Shown here in pieces: positions 1-11,200 of a DNA stretch of 64,000 bases. The stretch spans positions 1-64,000 of the forward strand of contig NZ_CP184830.1 in the NCBI RefSeq assembly GCF_049275935.1, read 5' to 3'. The position numbers were made by a program, and so were the translations under genes. The notes under the pieces are model-generated. The model was not told where the DNA came from, made no database searches, and saw only the letters and a program-made list of their open reading frames with translations. Origin of the DNA: Endozoicomonas_A sp049275935. Its GTDB lineage: Bacteria; Pseudomonadota; Gammaproteobacteria; Pseudomonadales; Endozoicomonadaceae. How positions within the stretch are numbered: position 1 is the first letter of the stretch; the number at the start of each line of letters is the position of its first letter.

Positions 1-1569
1 AAAAGCTTCTCGGAATACTTCGCTACCCATTCTGCCTGTGCTAACAAGATCACTACTCTGCTGCAGGAAGGCTCAATCAGCAAGGTTGAACTTGACAACT
101 ATATAAAGGCCGTCAGAGGTGTCGATGGTTATCAGACAGTGGCCGAATTTGAACACTTGCTTGGCTACAAACACGGTGTCGACGTGCCTCGCTTTAAAGT
201 CGTTGTCGGGATACTGTCTGATGAGGGGGCTGACGAATTCATGCAGACTGCCTTTAATCCTGTGACCGTGGCGGCCACTGACCCGGCGGGTATGAAAGAG
301 TCTGTTGTCGGCATGAAAGAGTATGCAGCTGCGGTCATCGCCAACTACGTTCTTGACGATATTGCCTTTGAAAATGGCCGCAGGACGGCAGCCTTCCTGT
401 GCAATCTTCAGGATACCCTGACACCTTATGCCAATACCGCTGGCCTGTCTGAATCAGACCTGATCAAGGCCATCCATAACACATTGATGCTGGCTCATGT
501 CGCAGCAGTTGAGTGGCAACTCAATGATTACTGGGTCAAACCTTCAGCTTTTCTGGTACAGGCTGTCACCTGGTACGGCACCAGTTACAAACCCCTGCTG
601 GCGACCCATACCGTCTGGCAGGCTAACGATCTGTCGCTGTCAAACATGGTATTCCTCTACCTTCTGGATCTGACCAACAGGGGTGATTACCTGCACCGGA
701 TGCTCATACCCTTCCAGCACTGGTTGCAAGGCTACGGTGTTGATCTTGACCGAACCGGGCAATATGCCTACCACAGTGGAATTGAACAAGTCTCTGAGGT
801 GGGCGGGATGGTCATGCCGTTGGGCAAGGCCATGTCATCGGTCATTCTGCTGCAAACCGGCGCTATGCTATTTGCCAGACAGCACAACGCCAACCCGCAC
901 AGCTATCGCAGCATTTCACGTCTGACGCCCGAAATAGTGAAATCCATGGGTTCCGGGCAAGGGGTTCAGGTACCCTTGCTGCACAGAGCGACACCACAAA
1001 AAGTAAAAACTCTGGCCTCGGCCACAGCCGGTCTGGTGCTGGGTCCGGTAGCCACTGTCGGAGCATACGCCCATGGCCTTATATCTGGATTCACTTATGC
1101 TCAAACCTTCGGATTCGCTCTGGCATCGAGTCTCACTTTCGACTTCTTTATGAACGACAACAAGATGCTCACTCAGTGGCTGGGTGGACCCCTGGGCCGC
1201 AGTCTTGACAAGATAAATCGCTGGAAAGGCATGGGGGAAACGCAAGATGAATTTGTGAAACGTACCGCTATTGCCTCGCCTCAACGCTTCAATGAAACTG
1301 ATGAAGCCTATACAAACCGTGTTAAAGCAGGCAACAGGATGCATGGCTGGACTCGACATGAAAATTATCTGCAGTTCCGTGACCGCCGTGATCGCACCAT
1401 GAAGATGTTCGAGAATAGCTGGGAAAAATACTTCAGGGAGAATGTGCCCAAATGGTCGTTTTCCCACGCAGAAAGTATTCCTTACTCCTGCACTCTGGGT
1501 GCTTTATTCGAGTCAGGGACTGAAGCGCCTGAGGAAGCCTCTACAGCCATGAATGCATTCCTTCCCTGA
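1..1569 (+). CDS. Giant exported repeat-unit protein, copy A (3' part only)
   Basis: The reading frame is open from base 1 to the stop at 1567-1569, so this is the C-terminal ~522 residues of a protein whose start lies before the window. It aligns without gaps to the C-terminal part of the next copy, offset by exactly 6,437 bp. The GTG at 139 is internal, not the true start. The visible part contains two adjacent hydrophobic stretches (about 1009-1150) and a charged tail. It is a mosaic: up to about base 490 its substitutions follow copy C (HLLGYKHG, GILSDEGADEFMQ, FLCNLQD), and from about base 700 to the stop it is almost identical to copy B. Function unknown; no known catalytic motif was seen. 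Confidence 0.85.
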   Translation, partial: KSFSEYFATHSACANKITTLLQEGSISKVELDNYIKAVRGVDGYQTVAEFEHLLGYKHGVDVPRFKVVVGILSDEGADEFMQTAFNPVTVAATDPAGMKESVVGMKEYAAAVIANYVLDDIAFENGRRTAAFLCNLQDTLTPYANTAGLSESDLIKAIHNTLMLAHVAAVEWQLNDYWVKPSAFLVQAVTWYGTSYKPLLATHTVWQANDLSLSNMVFLYLLDLTNRGDYLHRMLIPFQHWLQGYGVDLDRTGQYAYHSGIEQVSEVGGMVMPLGKAMSSVILLQTGAMLFARQHNANPHSYRSISRLTPEIVKSMGSGQGVQVPLLHRATPQKVKTLASATAGLVLGPVATVGAYAHGLISGFTYAQTFGFALASSLTFDFFMNDNKMLTQWLGGPLGRSLDKINRWKGMGETQDEFVKRTAIASPQRFNETDEAYTNRVKAGNRMHGWTRHENYLQFRDRRDRTMKMFENSWEKYFRENVPKWSFSHAESIPYSCTLGALFESGTEAPEEASTAMNAFLP

Positions 1570-1778
1570 AAAACCACTCAATTATACGGGCATTGAGCTT
1601 TACCACTGCGAACTGAATTCGCTTCTGGCGGATTCCTCACTTTGAACTAAATTCACTCAACAGCTTGCCGGAACAACCATGAGCGATTGACGGTCATGAA
1701 CCGCTGTAATGTGCTTCCTCTCCAGGTATGGCAATCACTTTTCAAGATAACAAAAGTACTCAGCTCTGAGGTAGCAGA
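1570..1778 (+). other. Spacer between giant gene copies A and B, probable promoter region
   Basis: A 209-bp non-coding spacer repeated without visible change at 8007-8215. It contains no open frame and no convincing hairpin terminator. Because it precedes each full copy and ends in a good ribosome-binding site, it probably holds the promoter, so each copy could be transcribed alone. No clear -35/-10 pair could be assigned. Confidence 0.5.
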
Positions 1779-4700
1779 ATGACAAATACCCGCCACAATG
1801 CATTAAGCCTTGCAGTGGCCATTGCGATCAGCTCTTCCATCATTAATACAGAGGCACTGGCTGCTCGCAAACTGCAGACGAAAGCCTATATTTTGGGCAG
1901 CGGAAATGTTGTGAAACTTCGTAGTGAGGTCATGGTTCAGCCAACTTTAGGTGATGACCAGCAGCCAATACCCAAATCTTTTACCACCACGTACCCTTAT
2001 GAGCCTTCAGAAGGTCAGGGCTTTGTCTCTACTACTATGAGTTTTACAGAAATTCTTTATGGTATTGGTGATGGTGTTTCCAGTGTTGATCAGTTTGAAA
2101 CAGGCGAAAATGATGTTGCTCAGAAATATATCAAAGTTCTCAAAGTAGGCGATGAGGGAGTCTTCAGGTTCACTCACAACCTTGAAGAAAAGGAACTGGT
2201 CATTGAAGTCAGGGGCGGAATGACCGATCAGGATTCCGTGGAGGTTGCTCGTGATCAATTAGTTTGGAGTTCATCATTACAACCGTTAACGAAAATCGCC
2301 AACCACCTGCAACTGGCTAAAGTTTTGAAAGCCGCTGCAGAAAGAGCAGGAAACCTCGGCTCAAATGATCACTATGTTGGCCTTGCCACCATTGAAGTTG
2401 AAAAAGTTGAAGTGAATGGGCGCACCTTCATGCGCCTTATCGCTGCGGGCGATCAGCCCCCTGAACTGCACCGTCTGGGTCAATCACTCTTTGTCAATGA
2501 TGAGGCTCTCCTGGCAGCTGCCGCCTCTGCCTATATCCAGGTTCATGTACTGGAAGAGGATTTACAGCAGAAGGCTCTAAACGAACTACTGGCATACAAC
2601 AAACCCGTCGGCTACGTTGTGCACACCGAGGATGATACACAGGTTTATCCTGTGCCTGTGGGTTATCCAAAGTTGGAAATAACAGAAGCTCCGGGGGAGA
2701 ATATTGTTTTTCATGGTCTGATGCAGAATCCGGACGATGTCGCTTTCGTAGAAAACCTCTATAAATTCTGGATAGAAGCTGAGGGTAATAATCCCGCCCC
2801 TGCAGTAAAAGCAGAGCTTATCAAACGCAAGCTCAAAAACTACCCGTTCGTCATTCGAAGCAGGCAGATGGCGGTGCTGGAGGAGTTAGTTGCACGGCAC
2901 GATGCAGTCATTGACAAAGATCAACTAACGACACTTTCAAACGAAGATAAACTGGCGGTGCGTTCGCTTGTATATTACGAATCCCTCCTGCAGGCATTGG
3001 CGCTGGCTTCTCCAGATGAGGCATATGGATCAGATGAATTTGAGTTCACACCAGAACACATCAAAGTCGCTTCATTAGTCATCACGCCAACCCGGATGTA
3101 CAGGCAACTCTTAGGACACTTTGGCTTCAAACCCGTACTTAAAAATCTTCTGATGAACCCGCACTTTTTTCAGCATATTCGCAAAGTGTTACCCGTTGTC
3201 GGCTATATCAAAGAAGCACAGATCGATCCTGACAAAGACGAAGAGTTTACTTTCAGAGTCATGACCGACATGGCGAGACAGTTGTTTGAGTTACACAACA
3301 ACCTGGAGGAGCTGCGGATAGAATATGCCAAACTGGGCAAGCTAAACGAAAAAATATTTCGTGAAACGGCAGCAGAACTTGGTATTTATAATTGGGATAA
3401 TACCCAAACACCAGAAGAACAAGCCAGACTTCTCAGAAATAAAATTCATGAAACCACCCAGGAGTTGGTCACAACCTTTGCTGCAGTAGAACAGCCTGAC
3501 TATGAAATTATAATTACAATACTGACAGCCGTTGAAGATCAGTTCGGTATGACCCCGAACAATAAAAACGATCTTGTTGCCCGCTTTCAGTCTGTTCGGC
3601 AGCATATACAACATAAGACAGACCCGACCGACGATGAGGCTCCGCAGAGACTGACAAACCTTGAAAGTAATCTCGGCCTGACCTCTAACGACAGAGATAC
3701 CCCGGAAACCCGTCAGCAGGCCATTCTGCAGCTCCTTGAACAGCAGGAAGCTTTGGTCCGGCGATATCTTCTTCCGAGAACCATTATAGAAGCTGGAAAA
3801 GCAGCCGCAATCAAAGCCCGCTATGCAACCATTGCCGCACATTTAAACATTCAGGATTTTGATAGCAATGCAGATGTTGACGCTCAGCAAGAACACCTGC
3901 TTCAAAAAATCGAGGAAATGAATGCTCACAAACAACTCATGCTTCAGAAAATCAAGACAATGGATATTCAACAAGATGTCCTGCTTCATAGAATTGAGAC
4001 ACTGCATGGCCAAGATAATTCTTACACCGAGGCCAAACAAAATGCTCTGGCAGAAATTCTTGGTATTAAACTGAGTAAAGACAACGTAGAAAAGAATCAG
4101 GGCGTCCTGGAAAAAGCGGTATTCAGGGTGGTCCACAATCTTGCACGCCTGGAAAAAGAACTGAAAGAGATCAGAACGCCAGAACGCCTCAAACCCGGCC
4201 CTGAACTACTTCAGAAACTCAATGCTGTGGAAAAAACCCTGAAGATGGTCGACATCGATAGCGAGGGCGATGTGTATGATCGTCGGAACGCCATTTCTGA
4301 GAAAATTCAGACATACTTTAACGAGGCTGAGCAGCGGGCAGAGGAAGAGGCGCTGGATACGCTGAAAACCACAGAAGAAATACTCGGGATTCAGGTCAGT
4401 GAAGGTGATAACAAACTGGAACGACTTGACAGGGTTCGTAAAAAACTTGATGACAATGATGTCATCAAAAAAATAACCGAGCAGCAGTATTATGCCCTCT
4501 GGAGAGAAGATACCAAACCTGCTGATTACAAAAAAAGGAAAGGTAAACATGAGAAGCTCCTGCTTTATTCCCATATTGCCCTTTATGTCGAATATGCAGA
4601 TCAGCTAGCCAAAGGACGACAGAAGGTGATGCTTCAAGATTTAGAGTACGATCTGGGCATCGACCCGAATGAAAACGCTGCTGCCAGGAAAAGGGACAAG

Positions 4701-7700
4701 GCTTTAATTGCTAAACTGGCCGATGATCTGAAAGTAGAATTAAAAAAAGATGTCGGCCGACAAAAACAGGTGCAAGCCATAAAGTCCAGAATTTCGGAAT
4801 TAAGGTTAAAAGTATTCCACCGCTATGAAGATGAAGGTTTATCAAGAAACATTAACAATGAAATTGCTCATCAACTCAACATTGAAGACTATAAAAATAA
4901 TGCCTGTGTGAATGATCAGATCAATCTCATTGAAGAAACACTCTGTAAAATGACCAAAGAAATTTACAAAGTGTTTCGGCCTACCTTTACTGAGCGCATC
5001 GCAGTCATTGAGAATGAGCTTGACAGGCATATGGCCCGGCTGGGGCCAAAACCCCGATACTTACTTGATCGTGAGGTAGCCAGAGCCAGGCGAGCAGTAA
5101 GAGAAGCTGAAAATGAGCTGGAAATGGCTGACCGCAACATGGATATTTTTCTCCAACATAACCGGGGTAATATCGCTCTCAATCAGGGAATGAAACAACT
5201 TCAGACCGAGCTGGGCCTGTCTGCAGGTGACGAACAAACCAATAAAGAGCGAGCAGAGGAGATCATAAATTTCCTGCTGGGGTACAGTGTAGACGTACGA
5301 GATAAAATCGTTGAGAAACTGAAAGCCAAAACAAATCAGTACGTCCGGATACATTTCGACCCCACTTCGCTGCAAGAAGCTGACTACGTTTTTCATGTTA
5401 ATGGCTATACATACACTCCGTTTCATGCCGCAGCCGATGAAATCGATGGAGTACGGGGTGAACTGCCTTTAACCAGAAAAATGTACGCTCAGGTCACGGA
5501 GTTTCTGCATGAGCACGACAGGAAAAGTATGGATTTAGCCAATGCAATGGCTGAAGAAGTTGCTGCACGAGAAAATCTGGTTCGCAAAGAACAGCAAATG
5601 TTCGACTATGAAAACATCAATGGACACCCATCAAGCTCAGATAAAATCGATCGGGATCGGCTGGATTCAGCCCTGCATCATAAATATCAAGCTGCATTAA
5701 GTGCAAAACAGGACCTGGCGGATCATGACGCGTTTCTTGAAGCCACCGAAGCAGCCGTGGGTCTTGAACCTGACACTTCTGACACCAATGAACAACGGAT
5801 TAATGCCCTGAGAAACAAACAGTTAGAACTGGGCGGTGATGATGGTACTGGCGGCAAGATCCGGCAACTGATTGAGGAACCGTCCCGTCAGATGCGTCTG
5901 GAAGCTGAACTTGAAGCCAGGAAAGCAGACGTTGTGAGAATGGAAAAAGTCCTGAAGGTTGCCGAAGAAGCCGCCAGGAATGACCGCAGTCTCATCCAGT
6001 ACTCAGAGAAACAGGCAAAACTGCTGACCGATATGAACGACTTCATGCAGCGGCACCCTCTCAAAAAACAAGCTCTGCAAGCCGCAATTGGCCTGAACGA
6101 AGCAGCAATGCAGAGCGATAAGACAAGACCATTTCTTTCGGTTTTCAATTTTGACGATGAATTTGCACCCATTCGCGTGCAGGCAATGGCCGGAGACAAA
6201 CTGACGTTTAAACAGGCCAGTCGGATTGTGGAAGTTTTTAAGAGCCTGAAGACCAGCTTTCCGAAATCCCCTGTCATCCACCCGGAAGGTCAGCCCGAAG
6301 ACGTGCTGGAAGAAATCGAGATTATGGTGCTCAACGCCATGTATGAGATGGAAATAGGGTCTCAGCAATTCCAAGACGAAATTCGCGACATTGGCAAAAC
6401 AGCCATAGACTCCGTTGGGCATGAACCGGAAGACTTGAAAAGCTTCTCGGAATACTTCGCTGCCCATTCTGCCAGTGCTGACAAGATCATCACTCTGCTG
6501 CGGGAAGGCTTGATCAGTAAAGTTGAACTTGAGAACTATATAAAGGCCGACAGAGGTGTTGATGGTTATCAGACAGTGGCCGAATTTGAACACTTCCTTG
6601 GCTACAAACAGGGTGTCGACGTGCCTCGCTTCAAAGTCGTTGTCGGGACACTGTCTGATGAGGGGGTTGATGAATTCATTCAGACTGCCTTTAATCCTGT
6701 GACCCTGACGGCCACTCACCCGGCGGGTATGAAAGAGTCTGTTGTCGGCATGAAAGAGTATGCAGCTGCGATCATCGCCAACTACGTGCTTGACGATATT
6801 GCCTTTGAAAATGGCCGCAGGACGGCAGCCTTCCTGAGCAATATTCAGGATACCCTGACACCTTATGCCAATACCGCTGGCCTGTCTGAATCAGACCTGA
6901 TCAAGGCAATCCATAACACATTGATGCAGGCTCATGTCGCAGCAGTTGAGTGGCAGCTCAATGATTACTGGGTCAAACCTTCAGCTTTTCTGGTACAGGC
7001 TGTCACCTGGTACTACACCAGTTACAAACCCCTGCTGGCGACCCATACCGTCTGGCAGGCTACCGATCTGTCGCTGTCAAACATGGCATTCCTCTACCTT
7101 CTGGATCTCACCAACAGGGGTGATTACCTGCACCGGATGCTCATACCCTTCCAGCACTGGTTGCAAGGCTACGGTGTTGATCTTGACCGAACCGGGCAAT
7201 ATGCCTACCACAGTGGAATTGAACAAGTCTCTGAGGTGGGCGGGATGGTCATGCCGTTGGGCAAGGCCATGTCATCGGTCATTCTGCTGCAAACCGGCGC
7301 TATGCTATTTGCCAGACAGCACAACGCCAACCCGCACAGATATCGCAGCATTTCACGCCTGACGCCCGAAATAGTGAAATCCATGGGTTCCGGGCAAGGG
7401 GTTCAGGTACCCTTGCTGCACAGAGCGACACCACAAAAAGTAAAAACTCTGGCCTCGGCCACAGCCGGTCTGGTGCTGGGTCCGGTAGCCACTGTCGGAG
7501 CATACGCCCATGGCCTTATATCTGGATTCACTTATGCTCAAACCTTCGGATTCGCTCTGGCATCGAGTCTCACTTTCGACTTCTTTATGAACGACAACAA
7601 GATGCTCACTCAGTGGCTGGGTGGACCCCTGGGCCGCAGTCTTGACAAGATAAATCGCTGGAAAGGCATGGGGGAAACGCAAGATGAATTTGTGAAACGT

Positions 7701-8006
7701 ACCGCTATTGCCTCGCCTCAACGCTTCAATGAAACTGATGAAGCCTATACAAACCGTGTTAAAGCAGGCAACAGGATGCATGGCTGGACTCGACATGAAA
7801 ATTATCTGCAGTTCCGTGACCGCCGTGATCGCACCATGAAGATGTTCGAGAATAGCTGGGAAAAATACTTCAGGGAGAATGTGCCCAAATGGTCGTTTTC
7901 CCACGCAGAAAGTATTCCTTACTCCTGCACTCTGGGTGCTTTATTCGAGTCAGGGACTGAAGCGCCTGAGGAAGCCTCTACAGCCATGAATGCATTCCTT
8001 CCCTGA
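1779..8006 (+). CDS. Giant exported coiled-coil protein, copy B (2,075 aa)
   Basis: Starts at an ATG 7 nt after a GAGG ribosome-binding site. The first 28 residues look like a Sec signal peptide (basic n-region, hydrophobic LAVAIAISSS core, A-L-A cleavage site), so export from the cytoplasm is inferred. The middle is long, charged and helix-rich. It carries a degenerate motif about a dozen times, roughly LxxxExxLGI then an acidic loop and Rxx(x)IxxxL, for example FRETAAELGI near 3360, LTNLESNLGL near 3650, LQDLEYDLGI near 4635 and MKQLQTELGL near 5190. The C-terminal third has two hydrophobic segments (about 7446-7590) that could insert in a membrane. No recognised family. It lies head to tail with near-identical copies on both sides. 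Candidate roles include an adhesin, a toxin-like host interaction factor or a structural surface protein; none is supported directly. Confidence 0.9.
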   Translation: MTNTRHNALSLAVAIAISSSIINTEALAARKLQTKAYILGSGNVVKLRSEVMVQPTLGDDQQPIPKSFTTTYPYEPSEGQGFVSTTMSFTEILYGIGDGVSSVDQFETGENDVAQKYIKVLKVGDEGVFRFTHNLEEKELVIEVRGGMTDQDSVEVARDQLVWSSSLQPLTKIANHLQLAKVLKAAAERAGNLGSNDHYVGLATIEVEKVEVNGRTFMRLIAAGDQPPELHRLGQSLFVNDEALLAAAASAYIQVHVLEEDLQQKALNELLAYNKPVGYVVHTEDDTQVYPVPVGYPKLEITEAPGENIVFHGLMQNPDDVAFVENLYKFWIEAEGNNPAPAVKAELIKRKLKNYPFVIRSRQMAVLEELVARHDAVIDKDQLTTLSNEDKLAVRSLVYYESLLQALALASPDEAYGSDEFEFTPEHIKVASLVITPTRMYRQLLGHFGFKPVLKNLLMNPHFFQHIRKVLPVVGYIKEAQIDPDKDEEFTFRVMTDMARQLFELHNNLEELRIEYAKLGKLNEKIFRETAAELGIYNWDNTQTPEEQARLLRNKIHETTQELVTTFAAVEQPDYEIIITILTAVEDQFGMTPNNKNDLVARFQSVRQHIQHKTDPTDDEAPQRLTNLESNLGLTSNDRDTPETRQQAILQLLEQQEALVRRYLLPRTIIEAGKAAAIKARYATIAAHLNIQDFDSNADVDAQQEHLLQKIEEMNAHKQLMLQKIKTMDIQQDVLLHRIETLHGQDNSYTEAKQNALAEILGIKLSKDNVEKNQGVLEKAVFRVVHNLARLEKELKEIRTPERLKPGPELLQKLNAVEKTLKMVDIDSEGDVYDRRNAISEKIQTYFNEAEQRAEEEALDTLKTTEEILGIQVSEGDNKLERLDRVRKKLDDNDVIKKITEQQYYALWREDTKPADYKKRKGKHEKLLLYSHIALYVEYADQLAKGRQKVMLQDLEYDLGIDPNENAAARKRDKALIAKLADDLKVELKKDVGRQKQVQAIKSRISELRLKVFHRYEDEGLSRNINNEIAHQLNIEDYKNNACVNDQINLIEETLCKMTKEIYKVFRPTFTERIAVIENELDRHMARLGPKPRYLLDREVARARRAVREAENELEMADRNMDIFLQHNRGNIALNQGMKQLQTELGLSAGDEQTNKERAEEIINFLLGYSVDVRDKIVEKLKAKTNQYVRIHFDPTSLQEADYVFHVNGYTYTPFHAAADEIDGVRGELPLTRKMYAQVTEFLHEHDRKSMDLANAMAEEVAARENLVRKEQQMFDYENINGHPSSSDKIDRDRLDSALHHKYQAALSAKQDLADHDAFLEATEAAVGLEPDTSDTNEQRINALRNKQLELGGDDGTGGKIRQLIEEPSRQMRLEAELEARKADVVRMEKVLKVAEEAARNDRSLIQYSEKQAKLLTDMNDFMQRHPLKKQALQAAIGLNEAAMQSDKTRPFLSVFNFDDEFAPIRVQAMAGDKLTFKQASRIVEVFKSLKTSFPKSPVIHPEGQPEDVLEEIEIMVLNAMYEMEIGSQQFQDEIRDIGKTAIDSVGHEPEDLKSFSEYFAAHSASADKIITLLREGLISKVELENYIKADRGVDGYQTVAEFEHFLGYKQGVDVPRFKVVVGTLSDEGVDEFIQTAFNPVTLTATHPAGMKESVVGMKEYAAAIIANYVLDDIAFENGRRTAAFLSNIQDTLTPYANTAGLSESDLIKAIHNTLMQAHVAAVEWQLNDYWVKPSAFLVQAVTWYYTSYKPLLATHTVWQATDLSLSNMAFLYLLDLTNRGDYLHRMLIPFQHWLQGYGVDLDRTGQYAYHSGIEQVSEVGGMVMPLGKAMSSVILLQTGAMLFARQHNANPHRYRSISRLTPEIVKSMGSGQGVQVPLLHRATPQKVKTLASATAGLVLGPVATVGAYAHGLISGFTYAQTFGFALASSLTFDFFMNDNKMLTQWLGGPLGRSLDKINRWKGMGETQDEFVKRTAIASPQRFNETDEAYTNRVKAGNRMHGWTRHENYLQFRDRRDRTMKMFENSWEKYFRENVPKWSFSHAESIPYSCTLGALFESGTEAPEEASTAMNAFLP

Positions 8007-8215
8007 AAAACCACTCAATTATACGGGCATTGAGCTTTACCACTGCGAACTGAATTCGCTTCTGGCGGATTCCTCACTTTGAACTAAATTCACTCAACAG
8101 CTTGCCGGAACAACCATGAGCGATTGACGGTCATGAACCGCTGTAATGTGCTTCCTCTCCAGGTATGGCAATCACTTTTCAAGATAACAAAAGTACTCAG
8201 CTCTGAGGTAGCAGA

Positions 8216-11200
8216 ATGACAAATATCCGCCACAATGCATTAAGCCTTGCAGTGGCCGTTGCGATCAGCTCTTCCATCATTAATACAGAGGCACTGGCTG
8301 CTCGCAAACTGCAGACGAAAGCCTATATTTTGGGCAGCGGAAATGTTGTGAAACTTCGTAGTGAGGTCATGGTTCAGCCAACTTTAGGTGATGACCAGCA
8401 ACCAATACCCAAATCTTTTACCACCACGTACCCTTATGAGCCTTCAGAAGGTCAGGGCTTTATCTCTACTACTATGAGTTTTACAGAAATTCTTTATGGT
8501 ATTGGTGATGGTGTTTCCAGTGTTGATCAGTTTGAAACAGGCGAAAATGACGTTGCTCAGAAATATATCAAAGTTCTCAAAGTAGGCGATGAGGGAGTCT
8601 TCAGGTTCACCCACAACCTTGAAGAAAAGGAACTGGTCATTGAAGTCAGAGGCGGAATGACCGATCAGGATTCCGTGGAGGTTGCTCGTGATCAATTAGT
8701 TTGGAGTTCATCATTACAACCGTTAACGAAAATCGCCAACCACCTGCAACTGGCTAAAGTTTTGAAAGCCGCTGCAGAAAGAGCAGGAAACCTCGGCTCA
8801 AATGATCACTATGTTGGCCTTGCCACCATTGAAGTTGAAAAAGTTGAAGTGAATGGGCGTACCTTCATGCGCCTTATCGCTGCGGGCGATCAGCCCCCTG
8901 AACTGCACCGTCTGGGTCAATCACTCTTTGTCAATGATGAGGCTCTCCTGGCAGCTGCCGCCTCCGCCTATATCCAGGTTCATGTACTGGAAGAGGATTT
9001 ACAACAGGAGGCTCTGAACGAACTGCTGGCACACAACAAACCTGTCGGCTACATAGTAGACGCTGAGGATGCCAAACGGGTTTATCATGTGCCTGCGGGT
9101 TATCCAAAGTTGGAAATAGCAGAAGCTCCGGGGGAGAATATTGTTTTTCATGGTCTGATGCAGAATCCGGATGATGTCGCTTTCGTAGAAAACCTCTATA
9201 AATTCTGGATAGAAGCCGACGGTAATAGTCCCGTCCCTGCAGTAAAAGCAGAGCCTAACAAACGCAAGCTCAAAAACTACCGGTTCGTGATTCGAAGCAG
9301 GCAGATGGCGGTGCTGGAGGAGTTAGTGGCACGGCACGATGCCGACGTTGACAAAGATCAACTGACGGTACTTTCAAACGAGGATAAACTGGCGATGCGT
9401 TCGCTTGTATATTACGAATCCCTCCTGCAGGCATTGGTGCTGGCTTCTCCAGATGAGGCATATGGATCAGATGAATTTGAGTTCACACCAGAACACATCA
9501 AAGTCGCTTCATTAGTCATCACGCCAACCCGGATGTACAGGCAACTCTTAGGACACTTTGGCTTCAAACCCGTACTTAAAAATCTTCTGATGAACCCGCA
9601 CTTTTTTCAGCATATTCGCAAAGTGTTACCCGTTGTCGGCGATATCAAAGAAGCACAGATCGATCCTGACAAAGACGAAGAGTTTACTTTCAGAGTCATG
9701 ACCGACATGGCGAGACAGTTGTTTGAGTTACACAACAACCTGGAGGAGCTGCGGATAGAATATGCCAAACTGGGCAAGCTAAACGAAAAAATATTTCGTG
9801 AAACGGCAGCAGAACTTGGTATTTATAATTGGGATAATACCCAGACACCAGAAGAACAAGCCAGACTTCTCAGAAATAAAATTCATGAAATCACCCAGGA
9901 GTTGGTCACAACCTTTGCTGCAGTAGAACAGCCTGACTATGAAATTATAATTACAATACTGACAGCCGTTGAAGATCAGTTCGGTATGACCCCGAACAAT
10001 AAAAACGATCTTGTTGCCCGCTTTCAGTCTGTTCGGCAGCATATACAACATAAGACAGACCCGACCGACGATGAGGCTCCGCAGAGACTGACAAACCTTG
10101 AAAGTAATCTCGGCCTGATCTCTAACGACAAAGATACCCCGGAAACCCGTCAGCAGGCCATTCTGCAGCTCCTTGAACAGCAGGAAGCTTTGGTCCAGCG
10201 ATATCTTCTTCCGAGAACCATTATAGAAGCTGGAAAAGCAGCCGCAATCAAAGCCCGCTATGCAACCATTGCCGCACATTTAAACATTCAGGATTTTGAT
10301 AGCAATGCAGATGTAGACGCTCAGCAAGAACACCTGCTTCAAAAAATCGAGGAAATGAATGCTCACAAACAACTCATGCTTCAGAAAATCAAGACAATGG
10401 ATATTCAACAAGATGTCCTGCTTCATAGAATTGAGACACTGCATGGCCAAGATAATTCTTACACCGAGGCCAAACAAAATGCTCTGGCAGAAATTCTTGG
10501 TATTAAACTGAGTAAAAACAGCGTAGAAAAGAATCAGGACGTCCTGGAAAAAGCGGTATTCAGGGTGGTCCACAATCTTGCACGCCTGGAAAAAAAACTG
10601 AAAGAGATCAGAACGCCAGACCGCCTCAAACCCAGCCCTGAACTACTTCAGAAACTCACTGCTGTGGAAAAAACCCTGAAGATGGTCGACATCGATAGCG
10701 AGGGCGATGTGTATGATCGTCGGAACGCCATTTCTGAGAAAATTCAGACATACTTTAACGAGGCTATGCAGCGGGCAGAGGAAGGGGCGCTGGATACACT
10801 GAAAACCGCAGAAGAAATACTCGGGATCCAGGTCAGTGAAGGTGATAACAAACTGGAACGACTTGACAGGGTTCGTAAAAAACTTCATGACAATAATGTC
10901 ATCAAAAAAATAACCGAGCAGCAGTATTATGCCCTCTGGGGAGACGATACCAAACCTGCTGATTACAAAAAAAGGAAAGGTAAACATGAGAAGCTCCTGC
11001 TTGATGCCCATCTTACCTTTTATGTCGAAGATGCAGATCAGCTAGCCAAAGGACGGCAGAGTGAGATGCTCATGGCTTTAGAGCGCATTCTGGGCATCTC
11101 CGCTTATGAAAGCGCTGCTCTCAGGAAAAGGGACAAGGCTTTAATTGCTAAACTGGCCGATGATCTGAAAGTAGAATTAAAAAAAGATGTCAGCCGAAAA

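Noticed and set aside
3342..3842. Long minus-strand reading frames inside the giant genes (also 9779-10279, 916-1467, 7353-7904, 13712-14269)
   Set aside because: They lie opposite well-supported coding sequence, recur in each copy simply because the DNA is repeated, and lack signal-like or family-like sequence.
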